Assembly: GCF_007004735.1 (NCBI RefSeq)
Contig: NZ_ML660182.1
Location: forward strand, 490,130-554,129
Direction of reading: 5' to 3'
DNA length: 64,000 bases
Source of the DNA: Salinigranum halophilum
GTDB taxonomy: Archaea > Halobacteriota > Halobacteria > Halobacteriales > Haloferacaceae
Made by a program: the position numbers and the translations under genes. Under the pieces are notes generated by a model. It searched no databases, was not told the origin of the DNA, and saw only the letters and a program-made list of their open reading frames with translations. The first letter of the stretch is position 1, and the number at the start of each line of letters is the position of its first letter. Positions 23,595 to 32,412 of this stretch are shown here, piece by piece.

Positions 23595-24146
23595 TCACTC
23601 GCGGGCCGCGTCGTCCGGTGGCAGCACGAGCCCGTCTTCACGAACCGTCTCGAGGAGGTCCCGAATCGAGTCGTCGGGCGAGAGGTCGTGGACCCCGAGG
23701 AAGTCGACGAGCGTTCGGGCCGGATACCGGACCTGGACCTCACCGGCGAGGCAGAGGATGCCGAGCACTTCCGGAACCGGGGTGTCGCCGTCGACGTGCA
23801 CCGCGTACCACGTGAGGAGGTCGCCGAAGACCGCGCCCGGATCGTCCGAGGCGCGCTCGTTCACGTGGACGTCGCCGTCGAATCGCCCGGCGACGACGAA
23901 GCCGTTGGCGACCGAGAGCGATTCCAGGTGGTCGACGAGCGCCGACCGGGGGTCGGAAGCCGGTGCTTGCTCGGCTGCCAGTTCGGCCCGGATGTCCGCA
24001 CGGAGGTCGGCGAAATCGTCAGCCGCGCTGTCGGTGGCGATGACGTACTGCCCCTCGCGTAGCTCCTGGACCTGTTCGTTCTCCGTGATGTCGAGGTCCT
24101 CGGGGTCGACTACACCCTCGTCGTCGCGCGACCCACCCGGTGGCAT
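23595..24146 (-). CDS. conserved haloarchaeal protein of the chemotaxis region
   Basis: This 183-residue acidic soluble protein has a disordered first 25 residues, a helical section (about 30-75) and a compact beta-rich C-terminal domain with NGFVVAGRFDGDVHVNERAS and FGDLLTWYAVHVDGD. I do not recognise a characterised domain; proteins of this type recur beside che/arl genes in haloarchaea. It ends 72 nt before the cheY start on the same strand and has its own TATA-like box. A motility role is contextual only. Confidence 0.65.
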   Translation of the reverse strand: MPPGGSRDDEGVVDPEDLDITENEQVQELREGQYVIATDSAADDFADLRADIRAELAAEQAPASDPRSALVDHLESLSVANGFVVAGRFDGDVHVNERASDDPGAVFGDLLTWYAVHVDGDTPVPEVLGILCLAGEVQVRYPARTLVDFLGVHDLSPDDSIRDLLETVREDGLVLPPDDAARE

Positions 24147-24166
24147 AGTTCACGTTCTCCTGAGAC

Positions 24167-24174
24167 GATAATAA
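24167..24174 (-). promoter_or_regulatory. TATA-like box of the 23595-24146 gene
   Basis: CTTATTAT on the minus strand sits about 25 nt upstream of ATG 24146. Confidence 0.5.
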
Positions 24175-24260
24175 GCCCATCGGGCCCTGACTCTCGTCTG
24201 ACGGACTGAACGCGGGCCCGAATCGACGACCGCAGACACGCACACGTCAGCTCCACAACC

Positions 24261-24269
24261 AATACATTG
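24261..24269 (+). promoter_or_regulatory. TATA-like box of the EarA-like regulator
   Basis: AATACATTG lies 20-28 nt before ATG 24289 and suggests a leaderless mRNA. Confidence 0.4.
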
Positions 24270-24288
24270 ACATTAGTCGGTATCATGC

Positions 24289-24642
24289 ATGAAATTACTC
24301 ATGGAGCCCGATCGGACACTCGCGGCACTCGGGAACGATTACAACCCAGACATTCTTCGGTCTGCGTACCAGCCACACTCCGCACAGGAGTTCAGCGACA
24401 TGCTGGACATCCCCATCGCGACGTGTTACCGTCGCATCGAAGAGCTCTCGGAAGCCGGCCTCCTGACGCTCCACGACCGCGTGCTCTCCGACGAGCATCG
24501 ACGGACGAACGTCTACCGTCGCGAGGTCGACGAGATCAACGTCCGGTTCGAAGACGACGACCTCGTTCTCAACGTCACCGAACGACCCGAGGTCAAGACC
24601 AAACTCGACGACGTCTGGCGTCGGATCGCTCAGGACAACTAA
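24289..24642 (+). CDS. winged-HTH regulator, EarA-like, adjacent to archaellin genes
   Basis: This 117-residue DNA-binding protein has a winged helix-turn-helix (about 20-70; SAQEFSDMLDIPIATCYRRI then ELSEAGLLTLHDRVL) and a C-terminal helix. Small wHTH proteins of this kind beside archaellins are related to EarA, the archaellum activator known from methanogens; the assignment here is by size, fold and position. ATG 24289 and ATG 24301 are both in frame. The first is favoured by TATA spacing. Confidence 0.75.
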   Translation: MKLLMEPDRTLAALGNDYNPDILRSAYQPHSAQEFSDMLDIPIATCYRRIEELSEAGLLTLHDRVLSDEHRRTNVYRREVDEINVRFEDDDLVLNVTERPEVKTKLDDVWRRIAQDN

Positions 24643-24939
24643 CGCCTTCCACTTCTCCCACACCTCACCCGCTGAGCCGCGGCCCTCTCCGTCGATTGCG
24701 GCCCTCCCTCCCTCTTCTTTCTCGTCGCGTACGGCCGTCGGTCTCGTTCGGTACCGCCACCGGTGCGGCCGGCTCTCCGAGAATCATACCCGCACGCGGA
24801 CGCGTGCATTATGCTGAGTGTCCGCACCACTGACTGGTTTTCTATCGTGATAATCGGGGGAGTATGGTTATGTATTCGCTGTCGCTCGATGCGAGTAAGG
24901 CACGGACCCCCTCGGGGGATTCGGCCGAGACTACCCAAT
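24643..24939. other. 297-nt upstream region of the archaellin genes
   Basis: No gene is seen. The first half is pyrimidine-rich on the plus strand. The second half (about 24840-24880) is AT-richer and probably contains the archaellin promoter, but I cannot single out one TATA box with confidence. The long leader implied may be a control point. Confidence 0.4.
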
Positions 24940-25512
24940 ATGTTCGAAGACACAGACAACAGGGGTCAGGTCGGTATCGGGACCCTCATCGTGTTCATCG
25001 CGATGGTACTGGTTGCGGCGATCGCAGCCGGGGTCCTGGTCAACACGGCCGGGTTCCTCCAGGAGAGCGCAGAACAGACCGGACAGCAGGCACAGGGCGA
25101 AGTGAGTGACCGGGTGCAGGTCGTGACGTCGTACGCGCTCGATACCGACGGCACCGATCCGACGAGCTACGACGAGCTGAACATCACGATTCGGAAAGCC
25201 TCGGGCTCTGACGACATCAACATCAGCGATATCACCTTCACCTATCTCGGCCCGAGTACAACTAACTCCGGCACGCTGGGTGATCTCACGAACGACCGGA
25301 ACGCCGTCTCTGGTAACGCCGATTACCTCCGCAACGAGTCGGACCGTGTCCAGTTCACGATCGACGTCGATGGCGGTGACGTCGGTGCAACAGACGAACT
25401 CCAGCCCGGCACGGAGTTCCAGCTCCAGCTGACGACCTCGTCCGGTGCCTCGACCTACATCGAGGGCCGCATCCCTGAGACCGCAGAGAACGGCGGCGTG
25501 GTGGAGGTCTAA
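24940..25512 (+). CDS. arlA1: archaellin (major filament subunit)
   Basis: This 190-residue archaellin has a class III signal peptide MFEDTDNR cleaved before [15 protein letters not shown] by the prepilin peptidase. The hydrophobic N-terminal helix (about 9-38) packs in the filament core; the remainder is a beta-rich outer domain. Three N-glycosylation sequons are present (NIT, NIS, NES), as expected for glycosylated haloarchaeal archaellins. The ATG at 24940 starts the signal peptide; upstream in-frame sequence does not read as protein. It lies 5 nt before the second archaellin. Confidence 0.95.
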   Translation: MFEDTDNRGQVGIGTLIVFIAMVLVAAIAAGVLVNTAGFLQESAEQTGQQAQGEVSDRVQVVTSYALDTDGTDPTSYDELNITIRKASGSDDINISDITFTYLGPSTTNSGTLGDLTNDRNAVSGNADYLRNESDRVQFTIDVDGGDVGATDELQPGTEFQLQLTTSSGASTYIEGRIPETAENGGVVEV

Positions 25513-25517
25513 GACCG

Positions 25518-26087
25518 ATGGAGCTCAACATCTTCAACGACGAGGACCGCGGTCAGGTCGGTATCGGCACGCTCATCGTGTTCATCGCGATGGTGCTGGT
25601 CGCCGCGATTGCCGCCGGTGTACTCGTCAACACGGCCGGGTTCCTCCAAGAGAGCGCAGAACAGACCGGACAGCAAGCCCAGAGCGAAGTGAGTGACCGG
25701 CTCGACGTCGTCAACGCGTACGCCGGTGTCTCCGATGGCTCAACGTCGGACGTCAACATTACCGTTCGTAAGGCGTCTGGTTCGGACAATATTAACCTGT
25801 CCGCCGCCACTGTCCAGTGGATCGGCGAGAACGGGCAAGCACAGACGATTGTCGCGGGCACCAACGAGGTCGAGATTAACAACACGGCTGGCACTGCAGT
25901 CACCGATCTCATCATCAACAACAGCTCGAAGTACGTCCTCTGGGTTGACATCGAGTCGCTGAACGGCGGGAACGCGCTCAATGCTGGCGACGAGGGGACG
26001 CTCATCATCACGACGTCATCGGGCGCCACCACCCGCGTCGAGGTGGCCATCCCCGAGAACGTCCAGGACGACACGGTCTTCCTCTGA
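25518..26087 (+). CDS. arlA2: archaellin, second subunit
   Basis: This 189-residue paralogue of the preceding archaellin has signal peptide [11 protein letters not shown] cleaved before [15 protein letters not shown]. The first 50 mature residues are almost identical to the first archaellin, while the outer domain diverges. Five potential sequons (NIT, NLS, NNT, NNS, NSS) exceed the three in its partner. Two-archaellin filaments are common in haloarchaea, where the copies differ in abundance and stability function. It is co-transcribed with arlA1. Confidence 0.95.
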   Translation: MELNIFNDEDRGQVGIGTLIVFIAMVLVAAIAAGVLVNTAGFLQESAEQTGQQAQSEVSDRLDVVNAYAGVSDGSTSDVNITVRKASGSDNINLSAATVQWIGENGQAQTIVAGTNEVEINNTAGTAVTDLIINNSSKYVLWVDIESLNGGNALNAGDEGTLIITTSSGATTRVEVAIPENVQDDTVFL

Positions 26088-26389
26088 GACCGTCCTGAGA
26101 CGTCGCTGAACCGGCACGCGAACCACCTTTTATCAGACTCGCTCCGACCAGCGGCACGCTCACCGTCCCGAGTCCACGACGGACTGGTCCTCCGAATCCA
26201 CCGGCCGTCGTCGGCTTCTCATCCGTACCACCGGACAGGTACTCGTACAGGACCGTGACGGGTTCTAACACTTGAGTCCCCGACACGTGTCGCGTCGGCG
26301 CTAGCACTCGTGAGGGGCGGTCGCTCTCGGTCTGTGAGTCGGGCGTGTTCTCAGTCGAACGGGAGAGAAAGCGTCGCGAACCGCGCAGT
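26088..26389. other. 302-nt intergenic region between convergent archaellin and KaiC-like genes
   Basis: No gene found. A TTTTATC run at about 26128-26134, some 40 nt past the archaellin stop, may act in transcription termination. No archaellin-like remnant or repeat was visible. Confidence 0.4.
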
Positions 26390-27139
26390 TCAGCGTTCGG
26401 GCTGTTCGCCGCCGCCGAAGAACGGCGCGCTCTCGCCGACCATCGAGAAGCCGGCCGCCTGTTCGTAGATTTTCAGGCCGCCCTGGCCGATCTCCATCGG
26501 GAACATCGAGTTCTTGATGGACTGTTTGCGCATCTTCGCCACCCAGACGTACCGGTTCGAGGTCGAACCGGCGGGCGACTGCACCAGGTAGATGTTCCCG
26601 TCGGTGAGGAAGTTCTCGAGGCCGATCTCGGTCTCGGGGAAGATGGCCGACTGCTCCGTCGTGAGAAGCGACGTCAGCCCCGAGTCTTTGAGGATGTCGA
26701 TGAACTTCAGGAGGTAGTGGCGCTGTTCCTTCTCGTCCTCGAAGAAGAGCTGGAACATCGTCAGGGAGTCGAGGACGAGTCGGTCGTAATCCGTCGAGGT
26801 GAGGTCGTCGAGAATCCTGTCGAGGGTCCCCGAGAAGTCACCGTCACGCAGGAGCGTGCGCTTGTCGTAGACCTTGATGTCTCCGTTCTCGACGAACTCG
26901 GGCCACTGCTCGAACCCGATCGAGAGTGCTGCCTCCTCGATGTCGGCTTGCGATTCTTCGAACGTTAGATAGATACCGCCCTCTCCGTGGTCTTTCACGC
27001 CGTTGTAGAGGTACTGCATCCCGAGGATACTCTTTCCGGTCCCCGGGTTGCCACTGATGAGCACTGCGGCGTTCTTTACGATGCCACCGTTGAGGATGGA
27101 ATCGAGTCCTTCGATTCCAGTTTCGACGAGTTCAGGCAT
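26390..27139 (-). CDS. KaiC-like RecA-superfamily ATPase, CirA-like
   Basis: This 249-residue single-domain KaiC/RAD55-type ATPase has Walker A GNPGTGKS (30-37), paired catalytic Glu E61/E62 in YLTFEESQ and Walker B-like DRLVLDSLT. It is a paralogue of ArlH, which has the same length. Its position antisense between archaellins and arlCE matches the locus of cirA, a KaiC-like gene reported to influence motility in Haloferax volcanii; the identification is by context and family. It probably senses or regulates motor assembly by ATP-dependent interactions. Confidence 0.82.
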   Translation of the reverse strand: MPELVETGIEGLDSILNGGIVKNAAVLISGNPGTGKSILGMQYLYNGVKDHGEGGIYLTFEESQADIEEAALSIGFEQWPEFVENGDIKVYDKRTLLRDGDFSGTLDRILDDLTSTDYDRLVLDSLTMFQLFFEDEKEQRHYLLKFIDILKDSGLTSLLTTEQSAIFPETEIGLENFLTDGNIYLVQSPAGSTSNRYVWVAKMRKQSIKNSMFPMEIGQGGLKIYEQAAGFSMVGESAPFFGGGEQPER

Positions 27140-27439
27140 TTGAGATATCCTCGGACCTGTGAAAACTCGTAACCATCCCCAATAACTCTTCTCACCGATG
27201 AGAGGGGGTTCGCGACCACCTCGAGCGGGGCAAAAATCGCCCGCCGGCGTGCATTATCACGGTCGATATCTGGGTGGGAAGCTTCATGTATCGTTCATGG
27301 CTACCTGAATATCAATGCGCTCTCTTCCCCCGCCATCTGAGCAGGTGTCTGGCGCTACCGGACGCTCGCAGACGGCGCTCATCCCGACGTCCTGGCCGGA
27401 CAGCGGGGCCGTCCGCCGGGCCCACAGGAGGCGATCCGT
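27140..27439. other. 300-nt divergent promoter region of the KaiC-like gene and arl operon
   Basis: The left part contains an AT-rich AGTTATTGG element on the minus strand near 27180, suited to the KaiC-like gene. The middle (about 27250-27325) is AT-rich and likely holds the arl operon promoter. No protein gene is supported. The right end carries a Shine-Dalgarno-like site. Confidence 0.45.
27425..27431 (+). promoter_or_regulatory. Shine-Dalgarno-like site before arlCE
   Basis: CAGGAGG lies 8 nt before ATG 27440. A strong SD is notable in a window where most first genes appear leaderless, and it implies a leadered arl operon mRNA. Confidence 0.5.
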
Positions 27440-29107
27440 ATGGGAATGATGGACTGGGTAAACGACGGCCAAGACGGCGACGGAGACGCCGACGGAGGAG
27501 ACGGAGGAGACGGAGGAGACGAAGGAAACGACATGGACGAGTTCGACGACTTCGACGACGACTTCGATGAGTTCGGCGACGACTTCGACGGTGACGGCGC
27601 TCCTGACACCGACGAGGCTGCTGAGGAGTTCGACGACCTCGACGACTTCGACGGGGGGTTCGACGACGACTTCGGCGACGAAGCGATGGGAGACGCTGGC
27701 GGCGAAGCGAGTGGGAAGACAGCCGAGAAGCTCGCCGAGTTCGAAGACCGAATCGGGGAGCTCGAGACGGAGCTCGGCGGACTCTCTTCGACGATGAACA
27801 CGGTCCGCGAGGAGAACAAACAGATCGGGGAGACGGTGGACGACCTCGACGACACCATCCGGAAGCTCCTCGACATCTACGAGATGGTGACGCGCGGCAT
27901 CAACCCGTTCGTCGACGACGCCCGGGAGATGGGCGGGCTCGAGCACGGCGACGGCGCGTTCGGGCTCTTCGAGTCCGAGGAGGAAGACGAGGACGACCTC
28001 GACCCGGACGTCGTGAACGCGGACGCCGAGAGCTTCTTCGACGAGGACTTCGGCGACCTCGACTCGGAGGAAGGCGAGGCACGAGCCGAGGAAGCCGCAG
28101 AGGACGAACTCGCCGAGGAAGAGGCCGACCAGCCGGAGCTTCTCGACGACGACAGTGTGGCGGACGCCTCGGACGGCCCGGCCGACGTCGACGACACGGG
28201 CGGAGGCGGCGGTGTCTCCTTCGACGAGCTCAAAGCGGAGTACGACGAGAGCGAGGGCTGGGACGAGCCAGCGGGTGACGAGGCGGTCTCGGAGCCGGCA
28301 GCTGCTGACGGCGTCCCCGGGGACCTCGACGACGACACGGAGACGACGCTCGACGCGACCGAGGAGGACACGAGCGACGACGTGACCGAGGCGGACGAGG
28401 GCGACGGGCCGGACGTAGCCCAGTCAGACGAGGCCGACTCCGACTCCGGCGAGACCAACGACGACGTCGCTGTGGACGTCGACGTGAGCGCGGACGCGGA
28501 CGAGATGGCAGAGACGGCCGACGGTGATGGAGCCGACCCGGACGAACCGGTCGATGCCGATGGAGACACCGACGAAGCGGAGTCGGCCGCATCCGAGACA
28601 CACCGCGAGGTGAGCGTCGACTCGGTCGAGGTAGTGACTGACGACGAGATGTTCCTCGCGGACGACGAGACGGCACGTGCGGAGGAGGGTCGCACGTCGA
28701 CGACGCCCGACACCGACGACGGGGTCGGACGGGAGCGCCTGGGTGCCGAGCGCGCAGCCGCGTCCGGTCCGTACCTCACGTCGTTGCCGACGACCTACGT
28801 GGCCGAGTCGGTCGCGATGGAGTGGATGCAGTATCTCGTCTCGTCGGGTGGGCCGCTCGGGGCGTCGCGTGCGCTCCGACTCTACGAGGACTTCGGCTGG
28901 ATCTCTCCCGAGGTCAGAAGCACTCTCGACGCGTACGCGCGCTCTGTCGCGAGCCCGCGAGACGACGCACAGAACGGTTCACTCACCGCGAAACACCACG
29001 AGACGAGCCTCTCGTACGTGAGTCGACTCGGCGACCGAACGCCCGAGTCGGGTGCGCTCGACGCGCTCGTCGCCGATGGAGGGAGCCACGATGGGATTCG
29101 GCGTTAG
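27440..29107 (+). CDS. arlCE: archaellum motor protein ArlCE (FlaC-FlaE fusion)
   Basis: This 555-residue protein opens with a very acidic Asp/Gly region (1-95). The ArlC-type coiled coil and KLLDIYEMVTRGINPFVDDA (about 95-165) follow, then a long Glu/Asp-rich disordered linker (about 170-425) and a C-terminal FlaD/E domain (about 440-530, with GPYLTSLPTTYVAESVAMEW). ArlC/D/E proteins form the cytosolic ring around the motor ATPases and receive CheF signals. It is the first gene of the arlCE-F-G-H-I-J-cheF operon and overlaps arlF by 17 nt. Confidence 0.9.
   Translation: MGMMDWVNDGQDGDGDADGGDGGDGGDEGNDMDEFDDFDDDFDEFGDDFDGDGAPDTDEAAEEFDDLDDFDGGFDDDFGDEAMGDAGGEASGKTAEKLAEFEDRIGELETELGGLSSTMNTVREENKQIGETVDDLDDTIRKLLDIYEMVTRGINPFVDDAREMGGLEHGDGAFGLFESEEEDEDDLDPDVVNADAESFFDEDFGDLDSEEGEARAEEAAEDELAEEEADQPELLDDDSVADASDGPADVDDTGGGGGVSFDELKAEYDESEGWDEPAGDEAVSEPAAADGVPGDLDDDTETTLDATEEDTSDDVTEADEGDGPDVAQSDEADSDSGETNDDVAVDVDVSADADEMAETADGDGADPDEPVDADGDTDEAESAASETHREVSVDSVEVVTDDEMFLADDETARAEEGRTSTTPDTDDGVGRERLGAERAAASGPYLTSLPTTYVAESVAMEWMQYLVSSGGPLGASRALRLYEDFGWISPEVRSTLDAYARSVASPRDDAQNGSLTAKHHETSLSYVSRLGDRTPESGALDALVADGGSHDGIRR
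27491..27520 (+). repeat. 9-bp tandem repeat in arlCE
   Basis: Just over three copies of GACGGAGGA encode Asp-Gly-Gly repeats in the acidic N-terminus of ArlCE. This short repeat may vary in length between strains. Confidence 0.7.
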
Positions 29108-29525
29108 CGGAGCGACGGCGATCATCTTCCTCGGCCTGTTCATCGCCGGGGGGACGCTGGTCACGACGACGTCCGCGACGTTCGAGGAGGTCGACGAGGC
29201 CCGCGACGACCGTCAAGAGCACCTCCTCGACCGCCGGAACACGGAAATCGCCGTCCAGAGCGCGGTCTACAACAGCACGACCGGAACACTCCGCCTCTCG
29301 GTCTCGAACGAGGGGGCGACGACGCTCTCGGTGAACGGGACCACGGTGCTCGTCGACAACGAGTACGAGCCGACGACGGCTGCAGCGGTCGATGGAATCG
29401 CGACGACCGACCTCTGGGAGCCCGGCGAGACGATGACGCTGAACCTCAGTCGACCCGAGCCCACACGCGTGAAGATCGTCACCGAACAGGGAGTCGCAGA
29501 CACGAGTGACGTCACGGTGACGTAA
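29091..29525 (+). CDS. arlF: archaellum stator protein ArlF
   Basis: This 144-residue protein has one N-terminal transmembrane helix (SGATAIIFLGLFIAGGTLV, about 6-24), a charged linker and a beta-sandwich domain outside the membrane. ArlF binds the S-layer and forms the stator with ArlG. The start at 29091 lies inside the last codons of arlCE and shows the expected MGFGVSGA N-terminus. Confidence 0.88.
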   Translation: MGFGVSGATAIIFLGLFIAGGTLVTTTSATFEEVDEARDDRQEHLLDRRNTEIAVQSAVYNSTTGTLRLSVSNEGATTLSVNGTTVLVDNEYEPTTAAAVDGIATTDLWEPGETMTLNLSRPEPTRVKIVTEQGVADTSDVTVT

Positions 29526-29526
29526 C

Positions 29527-29976
29527 ATGGCGGAGATATCCGTTCCCACGCTCATCCTGTTCATCGCGAGCATCGTCATCGCGGCGGGCGTCGCCGGAGT
29601 ACTCATCGACACGGTCAGCGGCATCTCGAACGCCGTCGACGACCGCGGCGGGGACGTCTCGAAGTCCATCAAGACGGACGCCGAGATCATCTCCGACCCG
29701 GAGGCGGGGGTGTACGACGAGACGAACGACACGCTCACCCTCTACGTGAAGAACACCGGGGTTCGGACCCTCTCGGCGGACGCCCGCACCGTCGACCTCT
29801 TCGTCGACGGACGATACCAGACCGCCGTCTCCGTCTCCGTGGTCAGCAGCGACGAGTGGACGCCGAACGCCGTGGTTCGGGTCGTCGCCACCGGCGTCAC
29901 GCTGTCCGCCGGCGACCACCGCGTGAAACTCGTCGTCGACACCGACGAGGAGACCTTCGAATTCAGGACCTCATGA
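29527..29976 (+). CDS. arlG: archaellum stator protein ArlG
   Basis: This 149-residue partner of ArlF has an N-terminal membrane helix ([20 protein letters not shown]) and an extracytoplasmic beta-sandwich domain. It follows arlF by one base and precedes arlH by one base, so the three are translated as a block. Confidence 0.88.
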   Translation: MAEISVPTLILFIASIVIAAGVAGVLIDTVSGISNAVDDRGGDVSKSIKTDAEIISDPEAGVYDETNDTLTLYVKNTGVRTLSADARTVDLFVDGRYQTAVSVSVVSSDEWTPNAVVRVVATGVTLSAGDHRVKLVVDTDEETFEFRTS

Positions 29977-29977
29977 T

Positions 29978-30727
29978 ATGACTGACTCAACCCAATTTCC
30001 GATCGGACTCGACGGTCACGACCGCCTCAGAGAGGAACTCGGCGGCGGTATCCCACGCGGTGCGATCGTCCTCATGGAGGGCGAGTACGGTGCCGGAAAG
30101 AGCGTCCTCTCGCAGCGGCTGAGCTACGGCTTCACCGACGAGGACATCACGGTCACGCTCGTCTCGACGGAACTCAGCGTCCGGGGCTTCCTCGATCAGA
30201 TGCACTCGCTGGAGTACCCGATGGTCAAGCCGCTGTTGAACGAGGAGATCCTCTACATCCACGCGGAACTCGACTCGGGCGGGGTCCTCAGCGGTCAACA
30301 GCGGGACCGGAAGGAACTGCTCCGGCGGCTGATGGAGGCCGAGGCGCTGTGGAACGGCGACGTCATCATCATCGACACGTTCGACGCCATCCTCCGCAAC
30401 GACCCCCAGTTCGAGGCGCTCGTCCGAAACAACGAGGAGCGACAGGCAGCCCTGGAGATCATCTCGTTCTTCCGCGAGATCACCTCCCGGGGGAAGACGA
30501 TTATCCTCACCGTCGACCCGACCACCGTCGACGACGAGACGATGGGGCCGTTCCGCTCTATCGCCGACGTCTTCATCCAACTCGAGATGGTCGAGGTCGG
30601 CAACGACGTCCGGCGGAACATCTTCGTCAAACGCTTCGCGGGGATGGGCGAACAGGTCGGTGACCGCATCGGCTTCTCGGTTCGGTCCGGCATCGGCATC
30701 GTCATCGAGTCGAGGAGTGTGGCCTGA
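29978..30727 (+). CDS. arlH: archaellum motor ATPase-like protein ArlH
   Basis: This 249-residue RecA/KaiC-fold protein has Walker A GEYGAGKS (35-42) and Walker B-like [10 protein letters not shown] around D133. ArlH binds ATP, docks onto ArlI and regulates motor assembly. Compared with the KaiC-like protein at 26390-27139, the catalytic double Glu after strand 3 is replaced by STELS, consistent with the weak ATPase activity of ArlH proteins. Its stop overlaps the arlI start by one base. Confidence 0.93.
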   Translation: MTDSTQFPIGLDGHDRLREELGGGIPRGAIVLMEGEYGAGKSVLSQRLSYGFTDEDITVTLVSTELSVRGFLDQMHSLEYPMVKPLLNEEILYIHAELDSGGVLSGQQRDRKELLRRLMEAEALWNGDVIIIDTFDAILRNDPQFEALVRNNEERQAALEIISFFREITSRGKTIILTVDPTTVDDETMGPFRSIADVFIQLEMVEVGNDVRRNIFVKRFAGMGEQVGDRIGFSVRSGIGIVIESRSVA

Positions 30728-32409
30728 TGGCGACAGAGCACGGCTCGGCGCAGCTCTCGGAGGAACTCAAACGGCACGCCATGCGCTGGGACCACCTCCG
30801 GGATCACCTCAAACGGTTCAAGAAGATTACGGGCGAGTACCCCTTGCTCGTCGACGAACCCGGCGACTACGAGTCGCGACGCCCGAACGTGCTCTACCCG
30901 CTCGGCGGCCCGGTCTTCGTCCAGGTGTACGGCAACATCGGCGAGGATACGAAGTACTACACCATCGAACCGGAACTCGACGAGGCCGAACGGGCGGTCT
31001 TCGCCGACGTCAAGGACAAGATTCTCGAGTACAGCGTCCACCAGCCCGCACCGGAGTCCGACACCGACTACGAGGAGCGTATCGAGTCGCTCCTCGACGA
31101 AGTGGTGAACGTCCGCGAGCCGATTCCCGAGGAGGAACAGACGTCGCTCCAGCAGCTGAAATCGCGGCTGGAGCTCGGACGCATCAACGTCTCGGAGACG
31201 ACGTACGAGAAGATGCGGTACCGTCTCGTCCGCGACATCGTCGGTCTCGGTCCGCTCGAACCCATCATGCGCGACCCGGAGAACGAGGACATTCACGTCA
31301 TCGGGCCCACCCAGGTCGACGTCGACCACGGGACCTACGGCCTCTTGGAGACGACGGTCGAGTGGGACTCACCCGAGTCGTTCGACAACTGGCTCCGGAA
31401 CATGGGCGAGCGCATCGGTGACCCCGTCTCCGACGCCCACCCCATCGTCGACTCGACGCTGCCGGACGGTTCCCGTATCAACATCATCTACTCCGACGAC
31501 ATCTCGCTGAAGGGCTCCTCGCTCACCATCCGCCAGAGCGAGGACGTCCCGCTCTCTATCTTCCAGATCACGAAGTGGGGGACGCTCTCGCCGCAGCTCG
31601 CCGCGTATCTGTGGGTCGCGCTGGAGAACGAGCGAACGGTGTTCGTCGTCGGCGAGACCGCGTCGGGGAAGACGACGACGCTGAACGCGATGCTGTCGTT
31701 CATCCCCCAGGATTCGAAGATATACACCGCAGAGGACACTGCCGAGGTGCTGCCGCCGCACAACACGTGGCAGCAACTGCTCACCCGCGAAGGGCGCGGC
31801 GCGGACTCCGAGGTGGACATGTTCGACCTGGTCGCGGCGGCGCTCCGCTCGCGGCCGGACTACATCATCGTGGGCGAGGTCCGTGGCGAGGAGGGACGGA
31901 TGGCGTTCCAGGCCGCCCAGACGGGCCACCCGGTCATCCTCACCTTCCACGCGAGCGACATCGTCTCGATGATCCAGCGGTTCACCGGCGACCCCATCAA
32001 TATCCCTGAGACGTTCATGGACAACGCCGACATCGCACTCTTCCAGAACCGTGTTCGGCGGGGTGACGACATCCTCCGTCGCGTGACGAGCGTCGTCGAA
32101 ATCGAAGGGTACTCCAAAGAGATGGGTGGCGTCGTCACCCGCGAGGTGTTCTACTGGGACCCCGTCGAGGACGAGATCGTCTTCCAGGGGATGAACAACT
32201 CGTACATCATGGAGGAGAAGGTCGCCTCGCTGCTCGGCTACTCCGACACCCGGCAGATATACGAGGACATCGAGTATCGCGCGGAGATCATCAGGCGCTC
32301 CATCCAGGAGAACATCGTCGGGTACCACGACGTGAACGAGGTCATCCAGGACTTCCAGCGGGACGGGGTGGAAGGTCTCCCCTTCGATATGGCCTCCGTG
32401 AGACGATGA
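30727..32409 (+). CDS. arlI: archaellum motor/assembly ATPase ArlI
   Basis: This 560-residue hexameric secretion-type ATPase of the GspE/TadA superfamily has an N-terminal region (1-150), Walker A GETASGKT (309-316), Asp-box-like YTAEDTAEV, Walker B DYIIVGEVRGEE and a His-box LTFHASD. It drives archaellin insertion and rotation of the filament. The length is typical for ArlI. Confidence 0.95.
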   Translation: MATEHGSAQLSEELKRHAMRWDHLRDHLKRFKKITGEYPLLVDEPGDYESRRPNVLYPLGGPVFVQVYGNIGEDTKYYTIEPELDEAERAVFADVKDKILEYSVHQPAPESDTDYEERIESLLDEVVNVREPIPEEEQTSLQQLKSRLELGRINVSETTYEKMRYRLVRDIVGLGPLEPIMRDPENEDIHVIGPTQVDVDHGTYGLLETTVEWDSPESFDNWLRNMGERIGDPVSDAHPIVDSTLPDGSRINIIYSDDISLKGSSLTIRQSEDVPLSIFQITKWGTLSPQLAAYLWVALENERTVFVVGETASGKTTTLNAMLSFIPQDSKIYTAEDTAEVLPPHNTWQQLLTREGRGADSEVDMFDLVAAALRSRPDYIIVGEVRGEEGRMAFQAAQTGHPVILTFHASDIVSMIQRFTGDPINIPETFMDNADIALFQNRVRRGDDILRRVTSVVEIEGYSKEMGGVVTREVFYWDPVEDEIVFQGMNNSYIMEEKVASLLGYSDTRQIYEDIEYRAEIIRRSIQENIVGYHDVNEVIQDFQRDGVEGLPFDMASVRR

Positions 32410-32412
32410 CAG

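Noticed and set aside
27440-29107. Asp/Glu-rich regions of arlCE as a possible CRISPR or satellite
   Set aside because: Only a 9-bp, three-copy coding repeat is present; there are no spaced direct repeats.
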